Part shown: one piece after another, positions 1-7,787 of the stretch
How positions within the stretch are numbered: the first letter of the stretch is position 1
How the letters are laid out: each line of letters begins with the position of its first letter
From: JAWLFY01 sp964462125
Lineage (GTDB): Bacteria > Planctomycetota > Planctomycetia > Pirellulales > Pirellulaceae
Assembly (NCBI GenBank): GCA_964462125.1
Contig: CAYWXT010000086.1
Span: forward strand, 1-20,062
DNA: 20,062 nt
Reading direction: 5' to 3'
The notes under the pieces: model-generated
Database searches by the model: none
What the model was told of the DNA's origin: nothing
Seen by the model: only the letters and a program-made list of their open reading frames with translations
Made by a program: the position numbers and the translations under genes

Positions 1-1
1 C

Positions 2-250
2 GAGGGCCTGGTCGCCGAGGGGGCGGCGGACGTCTACCCGCGACTCGGACCGACCTGCGAGTGGGACACCGCCGCGGCGCACGCGGTGGTCGAGGGGACG
101 GGAGGGTCAGTCACGGATCTCGGGGGCCGGCCGCTCCGCTACAACAAAGCATCGATCTTGAACCCCTGGTTTCTCGTCAGCGGAGCGGGCGGCTATCCCT
201 GGACCGAACTCGTCCCGCCGGTGCCCACCGACCCATCCGCTCACCACTAG
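2..250 (+). CDS. cysQ: 3'(2'),5'-bisphosphate nucleotidase, CysQ type (5' end outside window)
   Basis: Only the last 82 codons are inside the window, open from base 2 to a TAG at 248-250. The fragment reads EGAADVYPRLGPTCEWDTAA near its start and GGRPLRYNK then NPWFLVS near its end. This is the C-terminal signature of the inositol-monophosphatase superfamily, CysQ branch, including the WDTAA segment whose Asp binds catalytic metal. Family members hydrolyse 3'-phosphoadenosine 5'-phosphate (PAP), or PAPS, to AMP (APS), preventing toxic PAP build-up during sulfate assimilation or sulfotransfer. It is cytoplasmic. The gene runs towards the ferredoxin on the other strand with only 25 bases between stop codons. 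The family is secure; the exact substrate (PAP versus inositol phosphate) cannot be settled from this part alone, although YPRxGPT favours CysQ. Confidence 0.85.
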   Translation, partial: EGLVAEGAADVYPRLGPTCEWDTAAAHAVVEGTGGSVTDLGGRPLRYNKASILNPWFLVSGAGGYPWTELVPPVPTDPSAHH

Positions 251-275
251 GCTCGGTCAGAGACCCAGTAGCGGT

Positions 276-638
276 CTATTTGATCGTCCAGACCGGATCG
301 GGTTCGATCTGAGCATCCACCGGGTGACCCTGGTCCTTGCGGCCGCTCCCCTCGAGTCGGCTGATCAGCTCGACGGTCATGTCGGTGTCGCAGGCGATTT
401 GGCAGCTCAAACGGACGCCACGCTCGGTCACTCCGCGAGCCTTCAACACTTCACGCTCCGCTTCAGTCATCTTCTCCGGTTCACCCTCGACGAACTTCAC
501 GCGGCAGGTGGTACACTTGGCGTTCCCACCACAGGCATGGAGCTGATCGGTACCCGCCTCCTCGACGAGGGCCTTGACGAGCCGCTTCCCTGGGGGGACT
601 TCGAATTCTCCGATTCCGACAACGGTTATCTTAGGCAT
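276..638 (-). CDS. [2Fe-2S] plant-type ferredoxin
   Basis: A 120-residue electron carrier. Cysteines at 36, 42, 45 and 79 (CGGNAKCTTC, then LSCQIAC) give the Cx5Cx2C...C arrangement that holds a plant/adrenodoxin-type [2Fe-2S] cluster in the beta-grasp fold. A charged tail of about 25 residues follows the domain (roughly 96-120) and is probably disordered. The ATG start is preceded at 7 bases by GGAG on the minus strand, which supports it. It has no signal peptide, so it is cytoplasmic. Its stop lies close to the cysQ stop (convergent), and it is divergent from the SNF2 helicase, with about 240 bases for two promoters. No reductase or oxygenase partner is next door, so the electron acceptor is unknown. 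Family assignment is firm; the physiological role is open. Confidence 0.88.
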   Translation of the reverse strand: MPKITVVGIGEFEVPPGKRLVKALVEEAGTDQLHACGGNAKCTTCRVKFVEGEPEKMTEAEREVLKARGVTERGVRLSCQIACDTDMTVELISRLEGSGRKDQGHPVDAQIEPDPVWTIK

Positions 639-876
639 GAAATCTCCGGTGGCTGAAAAGTCTGCGTGTCTGAGTAACGGGGCGTTCGGGGTTCTCCGAA
701 CTTTAACGGAATGTCGGCGTCTTCAAAGGGTGTCTCGAAAGTGGCATCGCATCAACTCGTCAGGGCAGTAAACTACAGGGCTTGCGCGGCGCCCGGCAGG
801 TTGCCCGGTTCAGCGCCGGGTCAGCGGTGCGGGGCCGGCGAACATTGAGGATTCACGCGGAGACGCGGAAAAGAGC
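639..876. other. Divergent intergenic region, ferredoxin / SNF2 helicase
   Basis: This 238-base gap must hold promoters for the minus-strand ferredoxin and the plus-strand helicase. It is GC-rich in its right half, with CCCGGC and GCCGGG blocks around 785-820 that could pair into a weak hairpin in the helicase leader. I see no convincing -35/-10 pair and no operator-like palindrome. The helicase start is preceded by GGAAAAG at 867-873, a weak ribosome site lying very close to the ATG. Confidence 0.4.
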
Positions 877-3800
877 ATGGATTTGATCTCCGAAGACGCG
901 GTAGGAACGTTCGGTCTGTTGGCCGCCGAGGCGGTGGAACGACTGGTCGATCAGCACGACACGTCACTCGACAAGCGAGCCGCGATGCTGAATGTCGCCG
1001 CTCCGACCCTCAACGAGGAGGGAAACAACCTCTGCTTCGCCTTCAAAGTTTCCGGCAACCGCCAGAGAACGGTCAACACCACGATCGCGGTCGAGGGGAC
1101 CTTCGAAAACAGCCGCGGGGCCTTGTTGGGGGGTGATCTGGCCTGCGAACCGCGCTGCCCCTGTCCCGCCTTCGACCGCGATGGTCTCTGCGCGCACACG
1201 CTGGCCGCCTCCTGGTGGCTGCAGGAACAGTTGGGGCGTCGTAGCATTGCCGAGATGCTCGACTTCTTCAGCGAGCTCAAAGTCGACGCGTTGTCGGAAG
1301 GCCGCCAGCTGGTCGATGAGCTTCTCCGGATGGCGGAACAGGCCGACCGCGCGGCCAGCCGAACCACCGACACTCGGTTGCAGTGGCGGATCAATCTCTC
1401 CCGGTCGAGATACTACAGCCCGATCACGATCCGCCCCTATGAACAGCGTCCGCGAAAGAACGGCAAGGGCTGGACCAAGGGGCGTGAGATCCGCGGCGAT
1501 GACCTGCTTCGACGCGATTTCCTCGATCTTCCCGTCGACGGGAAGATCGCACCGCTGGTTTCCTCTCCCAGTTACAGCTTCGACGATGAGCATTTTCAGG
1601 AGTACCGCGCCCTGCAGTTATTGGTCGGACACCCCAACGTCGCCTGGGAAGATGCCGAGGCGACGCCGCTCAGTGTCCACGCCGCTGAGTTGACCTTGCG
1701 GCTCGTCCCGGTCGAGGGGGAGAGCGACGACGACGCCTCGGAGCCTGACGAAACGGCAACCGAGCGTCGGTACCGGCCCCAACTCGCCGTCTCCGGCATG
1801 CAGATCTCCCCGCGTGACTGTGAGGTTTTGCTCGGTCACGTCAGTCCGATCGAGCCGGTCGTCGTGTTGGCCGACCGCCGGCACAACCGATTGGTGTTGT
1901 GCCCCCTGCGGGACCCCCGCGGCACCCAGCTGCTCCAGCATCTGCTGCGGCAGGATCTTCGCGACATTGAGCTGGACAGGGAGGCGGCCGGCCGGTTGGC
2001 GATCCACGGGACGGTGGTCGACGGATTGGTCGGCATCGACCTTCCGCCCAGCCTGGCCGGCCCGATCGAGCCCGCCTCGGCGGAGCTGGTGATGGAGCTC
2101 CGCCCATGTAGCGGTGCGGGGCTGCTCGTCGGTTTGGCGATGCACGACGACCGCTTCCGCCAGCTCCCGTGGCCTGGGACGGCTCCGGAGATCGTCCCCT
2201 GTCTGACCGAGGCGGGGCCAATCCGGCTCCGCCGCGACCTGCAGCAAGAACGGTCGCAAGCCAACCATGTCATCGACCGATTCGGATTGCGGCAATTGCC
2301 CTCCGACGGCGAAGACCGCTGGGTGGCCGATTCGGACGCAGCCGCCCTCGACCTCCTCTCGCGGCTGCATGACGGAGGCGAGGAGACGCCGCGGATGATC
2401 TGGCCGGAGGGTGAGACGCTGCGGGTCCGCGGGGAAATCACCCCCGCCTCGCTGCGAGTCCAAATCGACGACCGCAAAGATTGGTTCGGGATTCAGGGAG
2501 CCGTCAGCGTCGATGGGCAAGAGATCAAGTTGGCGGATCTGCTCGACGCGGTCCGCGAAAACCGCTCCCTGGTCCGCATCGGCGATCGCGAATTCGCCAA
2601 GATCAATGACGAGTTTCGGCGGCGGTTGGATCAGCTCGGGGATACCCTCGTCAACGATCGCGGCTCGCTGAAGATTGCCGAGGCAGCCGTCCCAGCAGTG
2701 CAGGAATTGGTCGGGGAGGACATTCCGCTGGAGGCGACTCAGCGGTGGCACGACTCGATCCAGCGGCTGGAATCGCTGGCCGACTGGACCCCAGAGAAGC
2801 CGGCGGAAATGGATGCCGAGTTACGCGATTACCAACTCGAAGGGTACCGCTGGCTGGCCCGCCTCAGCCGCTGGGGAGTCGGCGGGGTCCTGGCCGACGA
2901 TATGGGGCTCGGCAAGACCGTGCAGGCCCTGGGCGTCCTGGTCGACCGCGCCTCCGACGGCCCCGCCTTGGTCGTGGCGCCGACCAGCGTTGGTGACAAC
3001 TGGGTCCGCGAGACCCAGCGGTTCGCCCCCCAACTCCGCCCCCACCTGTATCGCGATTCCGACCGCGATCAGCTGATCGAGGCCGCCGCCGCCGGTGACC
3101 TCGTAATCGTCAGCTACCAATTGCTCCAGCGCGACGCCGAGGCCTTCGCCTCCCGGACCTGGAACACCTTGCTGCTCGATGAGGCCCAGTTCGTCAAGAA
3201 TTCCCAAACCAAGACCTCCCAAGCGATCCGCGGGCTCGATGCCAATTGGCGGATCGGACTCTCTGGCACCCCCCTGGAAAACCACTTGGGGGAGCTGTGG
3301 AGCCTGTTCCGGACGCTGAGCCCCGGCCTGCTCGGATCGTGGGACCGCTTTCGCAAACGATTTGCCGAACCGATCGAGCGGCATCACGACCAGAGCCGAC
3401 GCTCGTCCCTGGCCCGCCTGGTGCGCCCCTTCATCCTCCGCCGCACCAAAGACAAGGTCTTGAAGGAATTGCCGCCGCGGACGGAGATCACCCTGCAAGC
3501 CGAACTCAGCGGCGAAGAACGCCGCCGCTACGAGGACGCGCGGTTCGCCGCCGTGGCCGACCTGAGCGGACTCGACACCGGCGGGGACCAGGAAGGGGAC
3601 CGGCGCATCCGGACCCTCGCGTGGTTGACCCGGCTCCGCCAGCTCGCCTGCCACCCTGCCCTGGTCGATAAAACCTGGACCAAAAGCTCCGCCAAACTCG
3701 ACCTGCTGATGTCGCTGGTCGAAGAACTGCGAGAAGAAGGACACCGCGCCTTGGTCTTCAGCCAGTTCGTCAAACACCTCACCTTGATCCGCAAGCGGCT

Positions 3801-4209
3801 CGACAAGCTGGGGATCGAATTCCAATACCTCGACGGGGCGACCCCGTCGAAGGAACGCCAGCGCCGTGTCGACTCCTTCCAAAACGGCGAAGGCGAACTG
3901 TTCCTGATTTCACTCAAAGCCGGCGGGACCGGATTGAACCTGACCGCCGCCGACTACGTGATCCACCTCGACCCCTGGTGGAACCCCGCCGTCGAAGACC
4001 AGGCAACCGACCGGGCCCACCGCATCGGCCAAGACCGCCCCGTGACGGTCTACCGGCTGGTTGCCGAAGGAACGATCGAGGAACAGATTTTGCAGATGCA
4101 TGCGGACAAGCGTCAGCTCGTCGCCGGCGTGCTCGATGGAACCGATCGCGCGGGACGAATGAAGACCGACGAACTGATCACGCTGATCAAACAAGGCGCA
4201 ACAGGCTAG
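877..4209 (+). CDS. SWIM zinc-finger SNF2-family helicase
   Basis: An 1110-residue superfamily-2 ATPase of the bacterial SNF2/HepA-like type. The N-terminal part has a SWIM zinc finger: C94-x-C96 followed by C105-x-H107 (CPC ... LCAH). A long, poorly recognisable middle region (about 150-640) follows, as in SNF2 proteins carrying an SNF2-associated domain. The motor lies at about 645-1105: Walker A DDMGLGKT at 674-681, Walker B DEAQ at 768-771, motif III LSGTP at 795-799, the motif V region KAGGTGLN at 1014-1021, DPWWNP at 1032-1037 and motif VI TDRAHRIGQ at 1044-1052. All catalytic residues are present, so it should be an active DNA-dependent ATPase/translocase. Family members remodel protein-DNA or polymerase-DNA complexes; the SWIM finger probably adds DNA or protein binding. 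It stands alone, 123 bases before dodecin. The substrate is unknown. Length is normal for the group. Confidence 0.93.
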   Translation: MDLISEDAVGTFGLLAAEAVERLVDQHDTSLDKRAAMLNVAAPTLNEEGNNLCFAFKVSGNRQRTVNTTIAVEGTFENSRGALLGGDLACEPRCPCPAFDRDGLCAHTLAASWWLQEQLGRRSIAEMLDFFSELKVDALSEGRQLVDELLRMAEQADRAASRTTDTRLQWRINLSRSRYYSPITIRPYEQRPRKNGKGWTKGREIRGDDLLRRDFLDLPVDGKIAPLVSSPSYSFDDEHFQEYRALQLLVGHPNVAWEDAEATPLSVHAAELTLRLVPVEGESDDDASEPDETATERRYRPQLAVSGMQISPRDCEVLLGHVSPIEPVVVLADRRHNRLVLCPLRDPRGTQLLQHLLRQDLRDIELDREAAGRLAIHGTVVDGLVGIDLPPSLAGPIEPASAELVMELRPCSGAGLLVGLAMHDDRFRQLPWPGTAPEIVPCLTEAGPIRLRRDLQQERSQANHVIDRFGLRQLPSDGEDRWVADSDAAALDLLSRLHDGGEETPRMIWPEGETLRVRGEITPASLRVQIDDRKDWFGIQGAVSVDGQEIKLADLLDAVRENRSLVRIGDREFAKINDEFRRRLDQLGDTLVNDRGSLKIAEAAVPAVQELVGEDIPLEATQRWHDSIQRLESLADWTPEKPAEMDAELRDYQLEGYRWLARLSRWGVGGVLADDMGLGKTVQALGVLVDRASDGPALVVAPTSVGDNWVRETQRFAPQLRPHLYRDSDRDQLIEAAAAGDLVIVSYQLLQRDAEAFASRTWNTLLLDEAQFVKNSQTKTSQAIRGLDANWRIGLSGTPLENHLGELWSLFRTLSPGLLGSWDRFRKRFAEPIERHHDQSRRSSLARLVRPFILRRTKDKVLKELPPRTEITLQAELSGEERRRYEDARFAAVADLSGLDTGGDQEGDRRIRTLAWLTRLRQLACHPALVDKTWTKSSAKLDLLMSLVEELREEGHRALVFSQFVKHLTLIRKRLDKLGIEFQYLDGATPSKERQRRVDSFQNGEGELFLISLKAGGTGLNLTAADYVIHLDPWWNPAVEDQATDRAHRIGQDRPVTVYRLVAEGTIEEQILQMHADKRQLVAGVLDGTDRAGRMKTDELITLIKQGATG

Positions 4210-4321
4210 AGACCCTGTACCGGGTGGCCAACCGCGCGACGGCCCCCGCGCCCAGCGCCGTTGGCTCAGGGTTTCCTGACCCAGCACGAATGCATCGTTG
4301 GAAACATCGCAATCCCCCACC

Positions 4322-4327
4322 GAGGAG
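4322..4327 (+). promoter_or_regulatory. Ribosome binding site deciding the dodecin start
   Basis: GAGGAG lies 2 bases before one ATG (4330) and 5 bases before a second, adjacent in-frame ATG (4333). The spacing favours 4333, giving the N-terminus MSDHVYKQVEL typical of dodecins. An upstream in-frame start at 4261 would add 24 residues unlike the family. Confidence 0.6.
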
Positions 4328-4332
4328 TCATG

Positions 4333-4542
4333 ATGAGTGACCATGTTTACAAGCAGGTCGAGCTAACCGGGTCATCCACCAAGTCGATCGACGATGCCAT
4401 TCACAACGCGGTGAAACGGGCCAGCAAGACGATCCGCCACATGCGTTGGCTGCAGGTCACCGACACCCGCGCCCACCTCGAAGGCGAAAGCATCGCCCAC
4501 TGGCAGGTAACCGTGAAGATCGGCTTTACCCTCGAAGAATGA
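4333..4542 (+). CDS. Dodecin (flavin storage protein)
   Basis: A 69-residue protein beginning MSDHVYKQVELTGSS. It matches dodecin in length, in the KxVELTGSS opening strand, in the following helix (about 18-35) and in the aromatic strand HMRWLQVTD. W39 and Q58 are 19 residues apart, the same spacing as the flavin-stacking Trp36 and Gln55 of Halobacterium dodecin, so a flavin-binding dodecamer is expected. Dodecins sequester riboflavin or FMN and limit flavin photochemistry; the protein is cytoplasmic. A good GAGGAG ribosome site fixes the start. The stop codon is followed directly by the ATG of the next gene, so the two are probably co-translated. The bound ligand (riboflavin, lumichrome, FMN or CoA-associated) cannot be read from sequence. 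Confidence 0.9.
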   Translation: MSDHVYKQVELTGSSTKSIDDAIHNAVKRASKTIRHMRWLQVTDTRAHLEGESIAHWQVTVKIGFTLEE

Positions 4543-5013
4543 ATGGATCCACTGGCTCCGGCAGCATCGATCGACTGGCCCGCGATCCTGATCCGGATCA
4601 CGATCTGGCTCGCTGTCGCTGGCTACCTGGGCCGTGTCGCCTGTGACCTTTCGACAGTGCTCTCGGCGGAGCGCGACAGCGCTGTGAAGCTTCACCGCTG
4701 GCGGTGGTCACGCCGCATCTGGATCGCCGCGCTATTCTGCTATTTGGCCCACGTCGTTGCCGCCTTCCATTTTGTCGACGGCTGGTCCCACACCGCCGCA
4801 TCGCACCGTACCGCGATCGAAACTGAGGCCGTCACCGGCTGGGCCTGGGGTGGGGGGCTGTGGGTCAGCTACGCCTTCACCACCCTCTGGCTGTTCGATG
4901 CGATCGCTTGGTGGCACTGTGGCCTTGCCTGGCCCTACCGCCATCGCGGCTACTTCTGGACCCTCCACGCCCTCTTCGCCTTCATCGTGATCAACGCGAC
5001 GCTGGTGTTCTAA
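4543..5013 (+). CDS. Four-helix membrane protein of unknown function
   Basis: A 156-residue protein not assigned to a named family. The ATG directly follows the dodecin TGA (gaaTGAATGgat), so translational coupling is likely and no separate ribosome site is needed. Four hydrophobic segments are visible at about 15-32, 59-77, 100-124 and 135-156, the last reaching the C-terminus. Histidine and tryptophan are frequent near the membrane borders (HVVAAFHF, WSH, AWWHCGLAW, YRHRGY), which could ligate metal or haem, but no known motif confirms this. The basic stretch RWRWSRR before helix 2 suggests a cytoplasmic loop by the positive-inside rule. Coupling to dodecin hints at a flavin- or redox-related role; this is inference only. 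Existence of the gene is well supported by coupling and composition. Confidence 0.75.
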   Translation: MDPLAPAASIDWPAILIRITIWLAVAGYLGRVACDLSTVLSAERDSAVKLHRWRWSRRIWIAALFCYLAHVVAAFHFVDGWSHTAASHRTAIETEAVTGWAWGGGLWVSYAFTTLWLFDAIAWWHCGLAWPYRHRGYFWTLHALFAFIVINATLVF

Positions 5014-5060
5014 CCACCGCGCGTTCGCAGTCCACTCCCGCACGACTGGACGCATATTGT

Positions 5061-5147
5061 AACGCAACGGCGCAAGCCGTGCGGCCCACCGCGACCTTTT
5101 CACCGAGACCTGCAACGCAACGGCGCAAGCCGTGCGGCCCACCGCGA
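5061..5147 (+). repeat. Two direct copies of a GCAA-loop hairpin repeat (type 1)
   Basis: Copies of 34 bases at 5061-5094 and 5114-5147 are identical, 53 bases apart. Each has the core ACGGC-GCAA-GCCGT (5067-5080 in the first), a 5-bp stem closed by a GNRA-type tetraloop, then GCGGCCCACCGCGA. They lie 47 bases after the stop of the membrane protein and before the convergent FliN-like gene, so they sit at the 3' end of the dodecin transcript. A related inverted copy is at 7751-7779 and a second variant is clustered at 7788-7925. No coding frame explains them. Confidence 0.85.
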
Positions 5148-5162
5148 ACTTAGAGCCGAAAC

Positions 5163-5471
5163 TTAAGAGCCGCTTGAAGGTGCGTTGCTTGACAGCGGCT
5201 CGGCACGATCGCCTTTCGGGTCGCGTAAGATCTCGCGAACCCGCAGCCCAAACTTGTCCCCAACCTTGACCGTTTCCCCACGAGCGATTTCATGTCCCCC
5301 CGCTTCGAGCGTCAGCGGCTCGTCACAGTGGGCTTCAAAGGTCAGCATCGACCCAGCGACCAGATCCAAGATCTGCCGCAATGGTTCTTTTTTTCGCGCC
5401 AGCGTCACCGTGACCGGCGTGCGGATTTGGAGCACCGAATGGTGGTAGGGGGACTTGTCGTCCATGGTCAT
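5163..5471 (-). CDS. FliN/SpoA-domain (flagellar motor switch-like) protein
   Basis: A 102-residue protein dominated by one SpoA (surface presentation of antigens) domain at about 13-85. It has the family pattern VLQIRTPVTVTLA, then PLRQILDLVAGSML, a DEPLTLEAGG turn, and GETVKVGDKFGLRV at the end. In flagellar FliN and type III secretion SctQ this domain builds the cytoplasmic C-ring. An ATG at 5469-5471 has GGGG nine bases upstream; a second ATG two codons on is possible. The frame stays open further upstream, to 5750, but that part has no protein-like character. No other flagellar or secretion gene is nearby, so it is an orphan copy: a second FliN, an adaptor, or a repurposed SpoA protein. 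A short C-terminal tail (about 86-102) is polar. Confidence 0.8.
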   Translation of the reverse strand: MTMDDKSPYHHSVLQIRTPVTVTLARKKEPLRQILDLVAGSMLTFEAHCDEPLTLEAGGHEIARGETVKVGDKFGLRVREILRDPKGDRAEPLSSNAPSSGS

Positions 5472-5776
5472 CGAAACGAACCCCGGTCGGACAACGGCTG
5501 AAGCTCGACGGCGCCACCGTCGTTGAAGTGAAGTGTCAAGCTCTTTCAGTGGATCGGCAGATCCAAGCGGTCCTCTCCTCCCAATCAGCGACAAAGCCGT
5601 CGAAATCGACCTGGGAACGATGATTTTTCGCGAGCATTCCACCCACCAGGGGGTGCAGTAACCCGTTTCGTCAAGATACATTGGTCGCAATTCCTGGGAG
5701 CTTGGCGTCCCTCGGCCGCCCGGTTTGCGGGAATCTGAGACTGGAAACACCGATCTTTGGAATAGAAAGCTGCGCG
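5472..5776. other. Divergent intergenic region, FliN-like / NRDE protein
   Basis: About 305 bases separate the two divergent starts. In-frame extensions of both genes exist here but read as non-coding. I see no strong sigma-70 promoter, no long palindrome and no repeat copy. GAAAG at 5765-5769, seven bases before the ATG, is the likely ribosome site of the plus-strand gene. Confidence 0.4.
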
Positions 5777-6550
5777 ATGTGCTTACTGGCTGTTCAGTAC
5801 CGATTGGTTCCCGAGAGCCCGATTTTGGTCGCCGCCAACCGGGAGGAATATTTTGACCGCCCCAGCTTACCCCCCGCCATTCAGTCGGGGAAACCGCGCG
5901 TGCTGTGCGGCGTCGACCAGAAGGTCGGCGGGACTTGGCTAGGGGTCAACCAAACCGGGCTGTTCGTCGGGCTGACCAATCGGGCGACAGCGTCCCCCTT
6001 GTTTGGCCAGCGTTCGCGCGGCCTGCTCGGCCTCGACCTGCTGCGCTGCTCTTCCGCCACCAAGGCGTTGGAGAAGGCTCGGGAATGCTTCGCCAAGACA
6101 CGGTATGAGGGCTGCAATCTGATCATCGCCGACGCCCGCGAAGGATACGTGATTCACGCCGACGAGCGGCAGGAGGTCATGGAGCTCCAGGAAGGCTTGA
6201 ACATCATCGGCGCCCGCAACTTGAATGATCCGAATGACCAACGGGTTCAGATGGCTCGTCGGTTACTCACCCTGCAAACGCTCGATTCCCCCGTCAAATT
6301 CCTGGCCGTTGCCAGCAAGGTCTTTGCCCGGGCCCCGGTCGGCCCCGGCCGACCGAGCATGGTCGTCCGCAACGGGGACTACGGAACCGTCAGCAGCTCC
6401 CTGGTCGCTCTGGGCGTCAAACCCCGGGACGCGATCTATCAGTTCAGTAACGGAGCGCCCGATGTCGCCAAGTACGAAGACTACTCCCCAATGCTTCGGG
6501 ACATCCTCAGCCGCGGCCTCCGTGAAGCGCGCTCCAAGGCCCGGGCCTGA
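5777..6550 (+). CDS. NRDE/TANGO2-family protein
   Basis: A 257-residue protein of the NRDE (DUF833, TANGO2) family. The ATG at 5777 gives the family N-terminus MCLLAVQYR with Cys2, which supports it over the upstream TTG at 5681. The signature segment is AANREEYFDRPS at about 25-36, where NRDE is replaced by NREE, followed by GGTWLGVN and GLTNRA. Cys2 with the downstream Asn/Arg fits an N-terminal-nucleophile-like (NTN) hydrolase fold, but no enzymatic activity is settled for the family; eukaryotic TANGO2 has been linked to haem and lipid handling. It has no signal peptide, so it is cytoplasmic. It is divergent from the FliN-like gene and ends 27 bases from the convergent Asp-box protein. Length is normal and no truncation is seen. 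Confidence 0.85.
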   Translation: MCLLAVQYRLVPESPILVAANREEYFDRPSLPPAIQSGKPRVLCGVDQKVGGTWLGVNQTGLFVGLTNRATASPLFGQRSRGLLGLDLLRCSSATKALEKARECFAKTRYEGCNLIIADAREGYVIHADERQEVMELQEGLNIIGARNLNDPNDQRVQMARRLLTLQTLDSPVKFLAVASKVFARAPVGPGRPSMVVRNGDYGTVSSSLVALGVKPRDAIYQFSNGAPDVAKYEDYSPMLRDILSRGLREARSKARA

Positions 6551-6576
6551 CTCCCCGCCGCCCCGCTCCCGCGCAC

Positions 6577-7689
6577 CTATCCGATCCGTTTGCGCACCTC
6601 CGCAGCCGCCACCACGTTCATCACCAGCGGCTGTGACTGGCTTGGCTGCGATTGTTGCCAGCTCGCATACCATGCCTCCTCCGTCACCAACACATCGACG
6701 TAGCGGCTGCAACCGGTTCCCCAGGGACTGACGAACGAGGGTCGCAGCACCGAGAGCCGTTGGATGCGGTCAAGCCGACCGTCGAGGCAATACCCCAGCC
6801 CGCCAAGTTCCTCGCAGGAATAACCCCGCGGTCGCCGAACCGCCGCGGAATGCTCCTCCAACGATCGCACGCACTCCCCGCCATCGTAAAAAACAAGACT
6901 GACACGGTGATCGTGGAACGCCCCGACCGGCGGAACGTCGACGACCGACGTGATGCGGCTCATCGCCACATCCCAAGTGGTCCCCCGCGGAAAGCACTGA
7001 AACACCGGCGCGTCAAACTCATCCGCACCCGACCGCCGCACCGCGAAACCGCTGTTCGAGCTCGTCCATGAAAACGGGTGGGTGCAGAAGAGTAGCACCA
7101 GCGCCCCGTCGCCACGGCTGTACAGCAGCGGATCTTTCACATGCAGATGACGGGGATCGGAAGAGGCCAGCACCGTCCGGGGTTGAGCCCCCGGGAGCGA
7201 CTCCAGCGACCCAGCCCGCAGCGATTCGATCGTCCACACCCCGGTCCCAGGCTTCTGATACGACTCCAACCCGCTGGGATAGCCGATGTTCGATTTCTCC
7301 GAAGAGACGAACAGCTCGACACCCCGCTGGTCAAAACGAATCGCACTCCCCTCGATCGATAACACCTCCCGCGAATCGAAGGTCAGCTCAGCTTTGCTGA
7401 AACTCATGACCTTTTCGAAACTCAACCCGCCGTCGCCGGAGCGATAGATCGCCAGCTCCAACCCCCGTTCACCGACGCCCAATCCGGTCCGCGAGTCGCC
7501 TTGGTTGCGGAACCGCCCCACCAGCACGAGGCTCCCGTCGGGGGCCTGCACCATGTTTCCGCCCCCGAACCAATAGCCCGATTCATCGCGTTGGGGTGCA
7601 ACGATCTCGCCGGCGGCATGCTGGTCGATCAAGGTTTCCGCCAACCCAATGAGGCGGTCTTCAAGCTCACGCTCAAGGCGATCGGTCAT
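6577..7689 (-). CDS. Sialidase-like (Asp-box) beta-propeller protein
   Basis: A 370-residue protein starting MTDRLEREL. An Asp-box, S84-G-D-G-G-L-S-F91, follows GNMVQAPDGSLVLVGRFRN (about 45-62); this blade pattern is typical of sialidase/BNR propellers. Further blade-like strands are RHLHVKDPLLY, GALVLLFCTHPFSW and HDHRVSLVFYDGG. I do not see the arginine triad or the Tyr/Glu pair of true sialidases clearly enough to claim that reaction. There is no signal peptide or membrane helix, so it is probably cytoplasmic, which is unusual for an exo-sialidase. It may act on an imported or activated sugar, or be a non-catalytic propeller. It shares its strand with the haem protein upstream, with a repeat-filled gap of 268 bases between them, so a common operon is not obvious. 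Confidence 0.7.
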   Translation of the reverse strand: MTDRLERELEDRLIGLAETLIDQHAAGEIVAPQRDESGYWFGGGNMVQAPDGSLVLVGRFRNQGDSRTGLGVGERGLELAIYRSGDGGLSFEKVMSFSKAELTFDSREVLSIEGSAIRFDQRGVELFVSSEKSNIGYPSGLESYQKPGTGVWTIESLRAGSLESLPGAQPRTVLASSDPRHLHVKDPLLYSRGDGALVLLFCTHPFSWTSSNSGFAVRRSGADEFDAPVFQCFPRGTTWDVAMSRITSVVDVPPVGAFHDHRVSLVFYDGGECVRSLEEHSAAVRRPRGYSCEELGGLGYCLDGRLDRIQRLSVLRPSFVSPWGTGCSRYVDVLVTEEAWYASWQQSQPSQSQPLVMNVVAAAEVRKRIG

Positions 7690-7750
7690 ACAAGAAATCT
7701 CGTTGATGAAACCCGTCCCTTCTCACGTATCGTAGCTAACAATGACGGTC

Positions 7751-7779
7751 TGGGCCGCACGGCTCGCGCCGTGGCGTTA
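7751..7779 (-). repeat. Inverted type 1 hairpin repeat copy
   Basis: Read on the minus strand this matches the 5061 and 5114 copies over about 28 bases with two substitutions. The core on that strand is CACGGC-GCGA-GCCGTG: a 6-bp stem with loop GCGA instead of GCAA, which still satisfies GNRA. It lies next to the type 2 cluster but in the opposite orientation. Confidence 0.8.
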
Positions 7780-7787
7780 AAAACTTG

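Noticed and set aside
261..277. AGACC...GGTCT inverted repeat as a shared terminator between cysQ and ferredoxin
   Set aside because: Only five base pairs, it overlaps the ferredoxin stop codon and has no T-tract.
1618..3882. Long minus-strand open frames (377 and 353 codons) inside the SNF2 helicase
   Set aside because: The plus strand carries every helicase motif in one frame. The antisense products are Pro/Gly/Gln/Asp-rich shadows without motifs.
5472..5750. N-terminal extension of the FliN-like protein up to 5750
   Set aside because: The extra 93 residues read as untranslated DNA (Arg/Ser/Pro-rich, no domain), whereas the ATG at 5471 gives a normal SpoA protein.
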